NCBI RefSeq assembly: GCF_023856365.1
Contig: NC_064551.1
Coordinates: forward strand, 17,787,349-17,851,348
Direction: 5' to 3'
From: Brienomyrus brachyistius
Taxonomy: Eukaryota; Chordata; Actinopteri; Osteoglossiformes; Mormyridae
Length of the DNA: 64,000 nucleotides
Made by a program: the position numbers and the translations under genes. The notes beneath the pieces were generated by a model, which saw only the letters and a program-made list of their open reading frames with translations, did not search any database and was not told the origin of the DNA. Below, piece by piece: positions 1 through 11,850 of the stretch. Positions within the stretch are counted from its first letter, which is position 1; each line of letters opens with the position of its first letter.

Positions 1-1417
1 TTATTCTCACTCGTCGTTTTACCACTGTCCTTCTTAAGATTGCGGAATAAAAGAGTCTAGTAAAAACCAAACTTATACTTTATTATGAAATCTGGCCAGC
101 AAATCGATCTTTTGTTTTTCACAGAATAAAAAAATAACAACATTATTCTACTAATAAGCTGGCAAGTTGTTTCACTGCTGCCACCGGCGATAGCAGATAA
201 GCTTTATATTGGTTATAGATTGAATTTTCCAAGCATGCAGAAGGTTTGGATGTAGTAGCCCGTCCCACTTTCGCTGCGATTACGGTGCCACATTCTGAGC
301 CCACCTTTCCCGTGATGCTGTGCTGCAGCTGTTTTATTCCTGGCACGGGGCCATATTTTGTGGTGGAAACGCGTGGAACCAGTGCCTGATTGGGAAGAAG
401 TGGAAACCAGGCGCGAGAGCGTCACATGGCTCAGCGCGTGGGCTATGCATGCATTGCTAATCATAATGTGAACTTGCTTGATTCATGGATGCTTTGAATC
501 CTGCAACAGATTCAGTCCCAGATGTTTGCAGCTGTCAAAGGTGTGTTTTCTGTGCACCTCCATAAAGACTGAAGTTAGTCAGAAGTGTGTTTTCTAGCTG
601 CTTTCTAAGCTGATTTTGACGCTTCTTACTGTGCGCCGCATGTTAGGCAGTGTTGCTTGTTATCTGCACGCAGTGGATGTCCTGTACGTGCCTGAGAAGT
701 GCTGCAACTCAAATGTCTTACTTTATAAACACACAAAGCCCTAGGTTTGACACATTTACTAAAAATGTACGTGACCATTTTCATATGTATAATTCGTACA
801 GCCTTTAAAAATAAGCAAGTACAGAAAATGGCACAATTTAATACAAAGTTATATAATATTTATGACAGTATTTATACATTTTAAACTCCACAATTTTTCT
901 TTCATACATATATCATATTGTAGATTTTGCTGCCTTTAGGAATATTACAACTTTCACACAAGTGCCTAACTATTATCAGTCCCATTTCAAGTTTATTTGT
1001 CCCACTAAATGAAGAGTTTGTCTTATTGAACCTCTTTTAAATCAGAAAAATTATTCAGTCCAGTGTGTGTGAAAAGTCTTTAACGATAGAGTACTGAGTG
1101 TCCTCAAACTGTCGCCAAACCAAGACGTCTGTCATTTTAGTGGATGATAAGACTGAAGAGAAATGGACCACGTCCTTTCATATATACATAATGAGGTAAA
1201 GCTGGGTTTAACGCAGTGGATATACGCCGTAGACCTGCCTGTCTGTCCCCGGGGATTAGATGTATCTCAGTTCCTGGCTCCAGTTTTAGGTTCTAGTCTT
1301 GTTCAGTCCTCCGCAGACCTCCTGCAGACCTTCTGGGAGCTCATTTGGATTTAAAGAGCTGTGCCCTATCTGATCTATCCTCCATTTCTCGAGGTATGAT
1401 CTACCATCATGGGAGTG
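1..1417. other. Non-coding stretch downstream of rhag
   Basis: No open frame here resembles a protein and no repeat family is recognisable. The rhag 3' UTR must extend leftward from 2121 on the minus strand. I found no AATAAA (tttatt on the plus strand) between about 1400 and 2121. The nearest candidate is at about 1003, so the transcript end is not settled. The 780-960 part is AT-rich. Confidence 0.5.
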
Positions 1418-1622
1418 ATGGGGGCAGCTCAGCGGGTTAAGATACTGTGCGTGTGACAAGAAGGTCGTTGGTTTGGAGCCCAGGGTCGGAGAGTGACATC
1501 ACCATGGGGCCTCTTAGCAAGGCCCTTAACCCCCAGTTGCTCCAAGGACTGTCTGATCCTGCTCTCTCTAATATGTGTTTCGCTATGGGTAAAAGTGTCT
1601 GCTAAATATATTAAATTTTAGG
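1418..1622 (+). mobile_element. tRNA-derived SINE, near full length
   Basis: It has a tRNA-like head (cagctcagcgggttaag followed by a B-box-like segment), a body with 'aaggcccttaaccccca' and 'gctccaaggactgtctgat', and a tail ending 'ggtaaaagtgtctgctaaat'. The same head-body-tail order recurs at least ten times in this window. This copy is one of the most complete and serves as the local reference. The family name is not certain; it resembles V-SINE-type fish elements. Confidence 0.75.
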
Positions 1623-2121
1623 TAAATAAATTGCAGTCTTGCTTCTGACATGATAACTAATGTCAGTCTAAACTATTCAGAAAATGAATGTGTACTACAG
1701 CTCCTTTTTATATCAAATCATTCTAGCTCATTCATATTTACTCATTTCACTGTCTGAAACTCCTGCTGTTTGCTGTACTGTTACGCATTTGATAAATAAA
1801 CATTAATTTGATTTGATATCATTATAATGGTGAGTTGGCCGCCTGCAGGGTAATTTAGCTCGTGGGAATGTTCTTTGGTAGCCAATGATATTGGTGTGAA
1901 GAGCATATCTGATCACAGCCTCACGACTGAGTAGCAGTGGTTTCTGTACAACGTCCCTGAATCCTACACATTTAAGCAGTTACTAAGAAACCATAAAGCA
2001 GTGAAGTAGCTGGAAGACTAAAACGCTCACACGAGGACACGCGTCTCACACGGGGAAGCAGGCATTTCTGAACATGAGGGCGTTCTCGGGGTGTTCTGCT
2101 GGATTTGGCGATGTCCTCGCT

Positions 2122-5100
2122 TCAGGCCTCCGCCTTGTTCTTGGAGTGGTCTCCATGCGCCAGGCACTCCTCATTCTCCTCCTCCTCTTCAGGTACCTGC
2201 AGGACACACGCAGTCACAGCAGAGCTTTGTAACACAAATATATGGGCTGGCACAATGTAAAGTGTGAGTAGGAAACATTCACCCACCTCCCAGTAAACGG
2301 CATCATCAAAGCAGTTCTGGTCCGGTGGTTGTCCCCACAATGGAAGCCTCATAAGGAAACCTAATACAGTTAAAATAAAGTCACTGATGTGGCACTGGAG
2401 CCCTAATACAGTTAAAATAAAGTCACTGATGTGGCACTGGAGCCCTAATACAGTTAAAATAAAGTCACTGATGTGGCACTGGAGCCCTTATACAGTTAAA
2501 ATAAAGTCACTGATGTGGCACTGGAGCCCTAATACAGTTAAAATAAAGTCACTGATGTGGCACTGGAGCCCTAATACAGTTAAAATAAAGTCACTGATGT
2601 GGCACTGGAGCCCTAATACAGTTAAAATAAAGTCACTGATGTGGCACTGGAGCCCAAGAATTCACTTTCTGAAGAACATCTCGGTGAAGTCTGGCCCACA
2701 GACCTGTGATGGCTCCTCCAACCACAGCAAAACCCAGAGAAGATCCGAGGGCAGCGAGCTGGTAGCCGGCACTACCACTGGATGGAGAAAAAGGACGTCT
2801 TATCGACCTCTGAGGCCACGGTGAGGTGGATGCAAGGTGTGAACCCACTTTGGAGTGAACGCCTCACTGGTAACCAGTGTTTCTACTCACTGGTATCTCA
2901 TTGCTAATTATCTCATCATCTTTATATGCATAACGGTAACTGATAAATGATACTGTATGGAAATATCACTAAGTAACAAATTAATCTCAGTAATTAATAA
3001 AAGGGCTTTTTTGTCTTACTGCGCTTTGCCCAGAGCCACGGTCACTATCCCGGCCACTCCACCCAGAATCCCCGGCATGCCGTGCAGGTTGTGTACGCCA
3101 CACGTGTCCTGGATGCCCAGCTTCGATGCCAAGATCGGCTGGAATACAGAGACTCTTATAAATGATCCCCCCGTAACCAGAGCTAATGCATGAACATAAA
3201 TGAATATATGACTTATATATGGAGGGCTAGAACAAGAGGGCGGAGGTGTGGTAGATCTCCAGCGGCCTCCATGTTGGTGGGTGGTATTCCTCTTTTTAAC
3301 TTACGGACAGGAACTTAAAGCCTAGGGTGGAGATTATCCCAGCCAAGGAGCCAATTATCATGGCACCAAATGGTTCGATGCTCATGTCTGCGCAAGTTCC
3401 CACAGCAACGCCTCCGGCCAGCGTGGCATTCTGGATATGTACCTGGTCAAGGGACAGATGCAGCAGTGGCTAAGCTCTCCAGATCTCTGAAGGCTCAGTG
3501 GAGTAGTTATGGATTTTTGGTAATGCTCTTTTACGACTCACCATGTCCAGTTTTCCTCGGTGGTCCACAAGGCTGGAGATGGCATAGGCCGTGAGCACAC
3601 AAGCGGCCAGGGAAAAGTAGGTGTTTGTGATGGCAGTGAGCTGAGCCTTGCCCGGATCTGCGATGGCAGAGTTGAAACTGGGCCAGAACATCCACAGAAA
3701 CACGGTACCTGCAGAAGTGTAGAACAGGTTCAACGTCAGAAATAAAGTAATGGAAGCAATGCGCTATTTGTCCACCAGAGGGTGCAAGTCACACATTGTG
3801 AGTTGGGCAGGGAGGGCTGCCATCTTGTGATGTCAGCCGACCTATTGTGTTGGTTCTAATCCACCTGCTCCTTTTTTGGTGGCATTTTGAGCATTTGCTT
3901 CTTTTCCTTCCTAGTGAACCTCCTCCCAGACCCCAACGCCCGTCCTGTCTCCAGGACGTCTACATCCAAATTACATTTTCCATGCCTCACTCCTCTCACC
4001 GTACCTGACCCATGACGCACGGTCCTGACCGCAGCAATTGTCTCAGACATTTTTCAATGTCAGGAAGAGCTGACTTTTAAGAAGTTGCAGACGACGACGG
4101 TGCGAATGCGGCGCTGCTTACCGATCATGGCGAACACGTCCGAGTGATAAACGGAACCTTCTTTCTCATGGCCGTTCCTAAGGCCGGGTCGATACAGCAT
4201 GCGAGCTGCAGCCAAGCCGAAGTACGCTCCAAATGCATGGATGGTCATGGAAGCGCCGACATCCCTGGCCTGCGAGGATCGAGCATGCAGGACACGCATT
4301 TGAGATCGCATGTGAGATCATTCCCCATGCTCCCACTGAGCCGGTGTTCTGGGGCTCATGGGTAATCGGTGACATCATGGACCAACCTCGAGTAAATCCA
4401 CGACGACGTACTCGTTGATGGCGAATGTGGTGATTTCCAGTATTGTCATGATCAGTAGCTGGACTGGGCTGGTTTTACCCAGAACAGCGCCGAAGGAGAT
4501 GAGTACTGTCGCTGTGCTGAAGTCCGCGTTTATCATCCTGTGGGTGCAGGAGGAGGTCGTTATGAAATGATGCTTTATTTGCCATTTGCAGGCAAGTAGG
4601 GATATTGGAATGTGTCAGTCTCAGCTGCTCTAAGGACTGTTCTCTGAATTGTATGCTCCTTTGGATAAAAGTATCAGCAAAATTAATGAAATGTGTGACC
4701 GTTTTTGCATTTCCCGTCATTTTTAAGGCATACACACATGTACATTTGGTGGAAAAAAAACAAAGTGTGGGATCTGAGAACATGGTCAGCCATTCACACA
4801 GCACCCCTGGGGCATTTTTTGGCAGGTTAAGGGCCTTGTGCAAGGCCCCACAGGTGTGGCTACTCTGGGATTTGAGCCAACTACCTCCTGATCGCAGACG
4901 TAGACACCAAACATTCTGAAGCAAGCCACGTGATCATGCAAGTGCAGAGAAGCAGATGTGAAGAAGGTGGGTTGTGATGGCCAGCTTTGACCGGCGTCTG
5001 CTGGTGCCCTGGGTCCCTGTTTACCTAGAGATGTTCACTTTGATGGGAATACCGTGCCAGATACCCTGCATGAGCAGACCCCACTGCAGCCCGAAGCCGG

Positions 5101-8100
5101 CCAGCAGAAGGTTGAAGCCCACGCTACTGAAGCTGTATCTCTTCAGGAAGGTCATCAGGAAGCCGAAGCCGATGAAGATCATGACGTGCACATCCTGGAA
5201 CACTGTGGAGTAGCACGGCTAGGTCAGTGATGCAGTGATGGGAACGAGTAGTGTACCAGAGAGACTGCTGGGAACTCGCGTAGAACTGTCTTCTACTCCA
5301 CCGTGCTGCACCTACCGCGTCTCAATGAAGAGTATTTTTGTATGAGAGGTGCCGGCTCTCAGAGTCAAATGTCAATGGAGTTTATCAAAGTTTACAATGT
5401 CAGACTCATCCTGTAAGGGACGACGTTGTGTGAGAGCGCCCACATTACTGAGAAGTGCCTTTGTAAGCACTGTGGTGTTATCTGCACGTGCTTTGAGGTA
5501 TCAAAGCCCATTTTGATGTTCCTCCATGACTTCATTACAACTCGGGTGTTCTGTGCATGGTAGGTTGATTTATTAAGCAACATTTTCTTGACGGATAAGT
5601 GGTTCATCACGTTTGGATTTACATTCCTAGTCTGGTTAGACTTCAGCACTAGAACCAGTCATGTTAAACAGAAGCAAATACATGTCTTCGTATGAAGGTG
5701 ATCATTTTGATGAATGGAGATTAGCTGATTTGCTCTGAGAGTCATGTGGTGTTTTGAGGGGCTGTAGAATAGCTTCAGAGTGTGGTGCAATGATGTGGTG
5801 ATGTCCAGAGTGTCCCCTTGTGAGTAAATGGATGGATGCCGTGAAACAAGTGATTGAATGCATTTTCAGCCGCGTGCTGCTGTAGTACGGATATGTCAAG
5901 TTAGGGTTTCATTCTCACTGAGGTGACATTACCAATGATTTGGAAGGTGAGCTATGGCACCTGGTTTGTAAGGATCTGTAGCAGAGCAAGTGATCTCCAA
6001 ACCTTCTCGAGAACCTGCAGGCCTCAGCCTTTAAGGTCTGTAAGATCTCACTGCTTCTCGAGATGTGGGATTAGTCGTTGAGTGTTGTTATACTGAGGAG
6101 CTGGTCCCTGTTCCATGAAAGAGGTTATAATTCCTATCAGATCTCCCTCCCTATCATCTACATCTCACTTTGAGTATCCGGAGTGTATTCAGGAGTCGTG
6201 AGCTCCAGCTAAGGGCTGTCTGGGGGTCCCACAGGGTCCAGCACAATTGGCTGCCCCCCATTAAGGAAATGAATGCCAGTGGTAGGGTGTTGACAAGTGA
6301 GGCCTTCGTGTCTAATCGACATCTGGAGAAAAGCTCAGGTAGGGGGTTGTGGTAGAGGCCGCCAGCCCTTCCTGACTGAGAGTCCGCTGGGGATGTGTGG
6401 GCAGCTCATACTCTGACAGGGAGGGGGGTTGCTTTTGAGGTCACTCTGATGTCACTGTAGCTATTGATCTGGTTGGTTACTTTTAAGGGGTGTGTCAATC
6501 AGCGGGTAGCTAGCAGGTTGCTTTGTGGTAAAGGGAGGGTTCTAGAAATTAAAGTCCCCAGAGGAACATGTGATCCCACCCTAAGGCAAACTCTTATTTT
6601 TTACTACACAACTGTAAATGTACTGGAGCAGTGGTCACTGTTAACAAAGCAGTGAGACCCTAACTACTGTCACACTACTCTGCTGTGTAACTCTTTTGTG
6701 TAACTGTGTAAACACAAACTGTGGCAGCCTGTGCTGGCTGCTGACACCTAGAGCTCATCAGTACTGATATAAATTTAAATTCATAGTTTTTCTCCACACT
6801 GCATCAGCTTGGATGTTGACAGTGATATATTTAAGCACTGTATCCAGGAACATCTGACCGATCCCAAATTTCAAAGGTCTGCATGCTACTTCAATCCCTG
6901 TCCTGGATAGCATGTCCATCACATTTCACAAGCCTGTCTCCCTTTCCGTTTAACATGCAGTTTTCCGTTCATGTGCACCACATTTTTACGGCCCCTCAAT
7001 CTTTCGCACCTCGTAATTTAATTTTCACAGCATTTATTATGCAAAAGCAAACCACAGATGCATGCTTAATGCAAATTACCAACAGCAGTGTGTGCATCAG
7101 TTAAAAGTCATTTTATGATCTGATGCTTGCATTTATAACAATGACCTGAAATGTGCAGGTAAGATTGTTTCTGTTGGTATGGAAAGTAGGTATAGAATTT
7201 AATGCTGACTTGGGAAAAGAAAAAGAGCTTAAGGTGGCAGTGAATTCTCTGTGTTTTGCTTATAAATATAACACATTTTGAGACGTGTTGAGCATTCGGA
7301 CGCATGGAAAACAAAATACATCCCCCTGTTTTTGTTGTGGGGGAACTGAGAGTAAAAAAAAAGAAAGAAAGAAAACCACAGAATTAAAATGACTGCAGAG
7401 ATTATTACAGACAGTGATGAGCAGATAATAAGTAGTATGATGATAAGTGGCAAAAATACCATGTTTGTCCCCCTGTCCTTCTTTCAGAAGCCGTAGCTTC
7501 TCCTCTATGTGCTGAAAGCAGATGCAGGGTTTATGTGAAGCTCTTGTGTTATCAATCCTGTCTGCACCTTTTCTGCCGCATGAGGTAGTCGGGGAGGGGG
7601 GGGGGGGCATTTCTGTTTTTTTCCCTTCAAAGTCACAGAATTTGACTGCCTTCACTTGCCCCTCGCCAGCCCTGCTCCCAAGAGAATTAATGGAGTAACT
7701 CGAGCAGTTTGCTGCACAGCAAGTCCCCGGAGATGAGCTCTGATAACTAACCGTGTCCCTGCCTGATAGGTCCTGACTCTACCCAGCTGCGCCGGCTTGT
7801 GTTGTAAACACAGAGCCCCCATCAAACAGCTATATGCCACTCACACAATGTCTTGGGATGCTTGCTTAATTCAGCAAAAATATTGCAAATTTATTGATTT
7901 TATAACAAATATCATTACTTTATTCATCTGTATGCAGAAGCAACCAGTAGTTTTAAATAAAACATTAATTTCAAGTAGTAATAAACGGAGCTGTTTTGGA
8001 TTAAAAAGTTCATTGACAATCTCATTGGGTGCTTTTTAATTAGTAACACCCTTGCAGCATAAAATGCCAAACATTTGTGCTTAGTGTCCATTGGGAGTCA

Positions 8101-8580
8101 GTGACTACAATTGCAATGAATAGCAACATGACAAGAACAGAACTGAGTTAATCAAAAAAATTACGACACTTAAAAGAAGATGAAAGTATGTGCAGGTATG
8201 TTAATCATTGCCTGTCAATGAACTTTTGTTGTGTGAATAATAAATTTGCTGCATTTTCACAGAATTAAGCAAACGTCCCGGGACTTTCTGTGAGCTCTGC
8301 GGCTGGTTTGATACTTTTAAACTTTTAATCTCATGACTGAAGACGGAAAGGCGACCCCCCCGTCCTCCATTCCCCACCCCCCCGACACCCTCGGAAACTC
8401 ACTCGGGTAAAGGCTGACATTGCTCTGCTCCGTGTGGTTACTGGATGAGCTGTGACCGCCGTGCTCCGAGCTGCCATCGTCGTAGACCACAAACAGGGCA
8501 TACAGGATGATGGTGAGAATCTCCAAGGCGATGGCCAGGATGGGGAACTTGAGCCTCATGTTGGTGTCGTGGACCGCCAT
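2122..8580 (-). CDS. rhag: Rh-associated glycoprotein (ammonia/CO2 channel), complete 10-exon gene
   Basis: Coding exons, in order: 8403-8580, 5025-5202, 4387-4537, 4122-4269, 3542-3708, 3305-3442, 3020-3138, 2704-2777, 2287-2360, 2122-2196. Every intron is GT-AG and all phases join, giving 1302 nt (433 residues plus TGA); human RHAG has 409. Seen: an ATG in a strong context (G at -3 and +4); sequons N48-H-T and N54-V-S in the first extracellular loop; and the pore signatures [22 protein letters not shown] (D172, H180) and [10 protein letters not shown] (H336). These correspond to the Asp and twin His of Amt/Rh channels. The C-terminus is a Glu-rich cytoplasmic tail. Known: Rhag is a 12-helix membrane protein of red cells (and gill in fish) that conducts NH3 and CO2. 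RHBG and RHCG were excluded because the sequence follows RHAG almost word for word in exons 3-7. Introns 4-8 are short; intron 1 is 3.2 kb. Odd: the exon 9 acceptor lies inside a tandem repeat. Confidence 0.96.
2360..2656. repeat. 42-bp minisatellite, 7 copies, at the rhag exon 9 acceptor
   Basis: Units start at 2360, 2402, 2444, 2486, 2528, 2570 and 2612 and are almost identical (cctaatacagttaaaataaa is the first half). Read on the minus (gene) strand, each unit ends TTTTAACTGTATTAG, which is the 3' splice site used by exon 9. The array fills most of intron 8. The fourth unit has one change (ttatacag), which turns the acceptor into AAG and creates an in-frame TAA. The plus-strand open frame through the array is a by-product of the 42-bp period. 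Confidence 0.95.
4612..4690 (+). mobile_element. SINE tail fragment in rhag intron 2
   Basis: 'gctctaaggactgttctctga' followed by 'tttggataaaagtatcagca' matches the body-tail of the 1418-1622 element. The head is missing. Confidence 0.6.
4795..4915 (-). mobile_element. SINE head and body fragment in rhag intron 2
   Basis: Read on the minus strand it has a B-box-like 'ggctcaaatcccagag' and 'ggccttgcacaaggccctta', the body of the local SINE family. It faces the opposite way to the tail fragment at 4612-4690, so two separate insertions or an inversion are likely. Confidence 0.65.
5203..8402. other. rhag intron 1, no further gene seen
   Basis: This is the only long intron of rhag. It holds AT-rich unique sequence at 6600-7500 and 7850-8270, a short G-run near 7595, and no convincing exon or named repeat. 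A first intron of this size could hold erythroid enhancers, but I saw no clear cluster of GATA motifs. Confidence 0.5.
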
Positions 8581-8720
8581 GGCTGCTGCTGCGCCACTCT
8601 GAAATGACGGGCCGCCTCCCGCCTGCTCTTAAATCGGCGCCCCCTTCAGAGGGGGGCCTGGGGCAGGGCGGGACACTCTGAACTCAAGGATCACCCCCCC
8701 TATCAGGGGCAGGGATGGAT
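8581..8720 (-). promoter_or_regulatory. rhag proximal promoter
   Basis: On the minus strand there is a TATA-like ATTTAAGA at 8627-8634, about 50 nt before the ATG, with GC-rich flanks. About 120 nt upstream of the ATG lies a GATA core (CTGATA; plus-strand tatcag at 8701-8706), next to a C-run containing CACCC (plus-strand 8692-8700). A GATA site beside a CACCC box is the usual layout of erythroid promoters and mammalian RHAG depends on GATA1. The motifs are seen; their use is inferred. Confidence 0.5.
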
Positions 8721-8968
8721 CCAGCCTGTGAGCATCTGGGTGCGTACACAGACAGAGAGAGCCAGCACAGAGCCCCACAGAGTTAATTGTTACAGCATTA
8801 TTTTTATTAGATACCAGTTATCCTGATGGATGAGATGTGAATAAATGTAGAGTGTCCTGACTGTTCTACAGCCGTCATTTCATTTGCCTGAATTGTTTCA
8901 CTTAATTTGTTTAAATAATTTTTCAGAGCTCATCTACTGGTGTGAGATTGACGACGCAGCTCTAGATA

Positions 8969-9475
8969 GGGCGCCCCCTGCAGGAACATTAGCTTCAGTA
9001 TGGTACACGCTACAGGAACGCCAGCTTTGGTAGGGCGCCCCCTGCAGGAACATTAGCTTCAGTATGGTACACGCTACAGGAACGCCAGCTTTGGTAGGGC
9101 GCCCCCTGCAGGAACATTAGCTTCAGTATGGTACACGCTACAGGAACGCCAGCTTAGGTAGGGCGCCCCCTGCAGGAACATTAGCTTCAGTATGGTACAC
9201 GCTACAGGAACGCCAGCTTTGGTAGGGCGCCCCCTGCAGGAACATTAGCTTCAGTATGGTACACGCTACGGGAACGCCAGCTTTGGTAGGGCGCCCCCTG
9301 CAGGAACATTAGCTTCAGTATGGTACCCCCTACAGGAATGCCAGCTTTGGTAGGGTAGGAAAGCCAGCCGTAGGAACGGCACGTCCTGCAGGGATGCCAT
9401 GTTGGGTAGGGTGTCCCCTGTAGGAATGGCAGCTCTTGGTTGGGCGCCCCCTGCAGGAACGCCAAGTTGGTCAGC
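8969..9475. repeat. 64-bp minisatellite upstream of rhag
   Basis: Six near-identical 64-bp units start at 8971, 9035, 9099, 9163, 9227 and 9291 (gcgccccctgcaggaacatt begins each). About 120 bp of decayed copies follow, to 9475. Each unit is itself two diverged 32-bp halves, one with 'ctgcaggaacattagctt' and one with 'ctacaggaacgccagctt'. Open frames across it are periodic by-products. Confidence 0.92.
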
Positions 9476-9479
9476 TGTC

Positions 9480-11530
9480 ACAGATGATTTTTATCTATTC
9501 CATACGTAAGTGTCAATCTGATACCGAAGGTTGATATGGTGTCCTGTCAATGTCACGGCGCCCCCTGGGAGATAGGTAGTGTAACAGCAGCACACCAGAT
9601 GTGTTTATTAATTTAAAAACTCATCAAAGCTGTTTGAGCAGTCGACATTTTTTTGGATTGGTTTTTTTATGCTTGAAAGGCAAAACAGAATAACTGTTTT
9701 TCTGTTTCTTCACATTCTGAGACGAAAAGTTATTTTCTTATTTATCTGAAACATCAGGAATCTATTTGTGTGCATAAGTCTGCTTTCAAAGTTCAGTCTG
9801 ACAGATACAAGACAAATTACGGTGATGATTAAAGGGTAATGAGTCTTTTTTTGAATCCACTCTTAATGAAGTTTTCCGGCTTCTATAGACGGAGCGATTT
9901 TTAATCTTTAGCAAAAATCTGACCGCTCTCTGAACTCTGTAGTCCAGGAAAGTCATTAAGCGTGTTATCACTACGTTATCAGTTTTCACTTATAGCCATA
10001 CGTCTAAAGATAATAAGCACAGCCAATCAGGGCGAATTCCTGTACTCATCACGGATGTTTGATTACGCCACTCATTGTATGGTACATCATCACAGGAGTT
10101 CATGGTTTAATGCAGAATTTCTTAAGAAAACTCTTAGATTTTGGTCGCGATGCTTTAGAGAAAATGCTTTAGTTGGAGAACACTGTCATATTCTGTAATT
10201 ATGGGATAAATTTATACATGTCGGTTTACAGATCCAATGTACTTGCAAAAGCCAGTCGAAAAAATATCTGATTAAATGAAACATGTTAAAAATGCGGAGT
10301 GCGCAACGCCTCAGGATGTCCATCACTCCACCATAGGGCATTTGGAATTGGCTCCTTCTCAGATCTGATGGCGGAGCCTTCAAAGTGGCCAGATGGGTGT
10401 CGTTCCCACGCTCGCTTGTGAGCGAACCCGCTTCACCCCTTTTGTGCTCGGTCCCACCCGTCTGTCATGCTGATCGCTCCCACATGGACTTTCCCATGGC
10501 TCTTAGACCTGTGTTGAACGCAGCCATGTTTCAACATCTAACATGCTGGTTCCTCTCGGCCCTCTGGTCTCACTCCCGTAACGTGGCACGCATGGTGGTG
10601 ACCACTTGCGTTCGGTGACAGGCCCTGTTCGACGTCTGGATGAGCTCCTCTGAACCTCCTTCCACCATCGGTGTGCTTCATCCATACCTTTATGCCACTC
10701 TGTTGCCATGTTGGGGTGATGCAGCATTATGGTGGCACATGCCGTTTGATAAGCTCATTGAGCAAAGGTTGAGAACCATCAGAGGAGCATCTCACACCAC
10801 TCCGGTTTGAGGTGCAGCACCCCGTGGAGCTCGTCAGTGTAAATAGAGATCTTCACGCCCTTTACTCTCACCTTCTCCGTGAACAGAGCCAAACTGTCCA
10901 CAGTGATTTCTGGAGCTTTTAGTAAAGTAACCAGGAACTTTGCATCTGAAGGAGTGAAGTTTATAGTATAGTTCCTTGTATTAAAGTGAAGAACCTCATT
11001 TTAGGTTAGAGCCCTGTGTAAGGTTATAGCCAGGTGACCTCCAGATGGGAGGAAGGGATGGTTCTGTGTTTGCGGCTGATAGAAAAAACATAACCATGTC
11101 TTGTAGGACTGGTAGCAAGGCTCATGTGAAGTGAATGAATGGGTTTGTCACTTGGCTTCACCCCACACCAGACCATCCAATCCTATCCTGTCTCACTATT
11201 TCTAACAACCAGATGTTATCAGACTGACAAAAGCAACTGAAATGAGACAAGAACATGAAGTCACGAGGGATACGTTGGACATATGTCACATGTGCTTGTA
11301 CCTCCCTGAAGGGTGTGGGAAGCTGCAGGGGGCATCCCCTCACATCTCATGGTTTTGTGTGTCATTATGGGAGCAGATATAAGGAAGACTGCAAGCAAAA
11401 ACTAGCATGTCTGAGTCCCTTCACCACGGCTGCGCTGATTTGACAGAAGCCTCTTTATGTTGTTCATTTCCACTGGACATCTTCTGATTGTATTTATTTA
11501 CTTTTACCCAAAGCAACATGTAATTGAATA
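9480..11530. other. Intergenic, nothing recognised
   Basis: No gene or named element is visible. The open frames at 10385-10727 on both strands have no recognisable protein family and no splice context. The sequence is unique and of moderate GC. Confidence 0.4.
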
Positions 11531-11554
11531 ATTAATGTGGAAAATTCAGGCCCA

Positions 11555-11850
11555 GAAAGTAAAGAGATTTTGCTTCAATCAAGCAGCTGAGTACTTTGTG
11601 TCTGTGACTCTTTATGCTCAAATGGTTTGTTGAAACAAAATTCTTGGACTGGATTGGACTGTAGGAGGTCCCACATATATGCTGAGCACTGATTGGCCGC
11701 TTTTCCTTCAATCGCTGGTCAATCTCCTCCAAAACCGTTTCTACTGTGTTTAGGTCAGATGACCAGGTCATGTGATGTATCACTCTCCTGTGGAGGCTGC
11801 CTTGGTGTGTCCACATTTTTGACTGGTATTGTACATGTATGAGATTATTG
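11555..11850 (-). mobile_element. Internally deleted Tc1-like transposon fragment
   Basis: Reading down the minus strand it starts with 'accagtcaaaaatgtggacac', the terminal-repeat sequence of a common fish Tc1-like family. Within about 40 bp it runs into the C-terminal part of a Tc1 transposase: a decayed MTWSSDLNTVE, matching the conserved (W)PPQSPDLNPIE block around the last acidic residue of the DDE triad, then LEEIDQRLKEKRPISAQH. The N-terminal and central transposase are gone, so it is a dead, rearranged copy. Confidence 0.75.

Noticed and set aside
2360..2656. CRISPR-like array
   Set aside because: The units are contiguous with no unique spacers and the DNA is a vertebrate intron; the same holds for the arrays at 8969, 15611, 30693 and 32031.
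2387..2824. 145-codon plus-strand frame of repeated [14 protein letters not shown] units
   Set aside because: It is the antisense of the 42-bp array and of rhag exon 8; the period is a multiple of 3, so any stop-free unit stays open.
2122..8580. Rhbg, Rhcg or Rh30 rather than Rhag
   Set aside because: The N-terminus ([13 protein letters not shown]), [21 protein letters not shown], and GTCADM with PFGAMIIGS match RHAG; the Rhbg and Rhcg forms of these blocks differ.
10385..10727. Frames on both strands as a transposon relic
   Set aside because: No transposase block or terminal repeat could be found.
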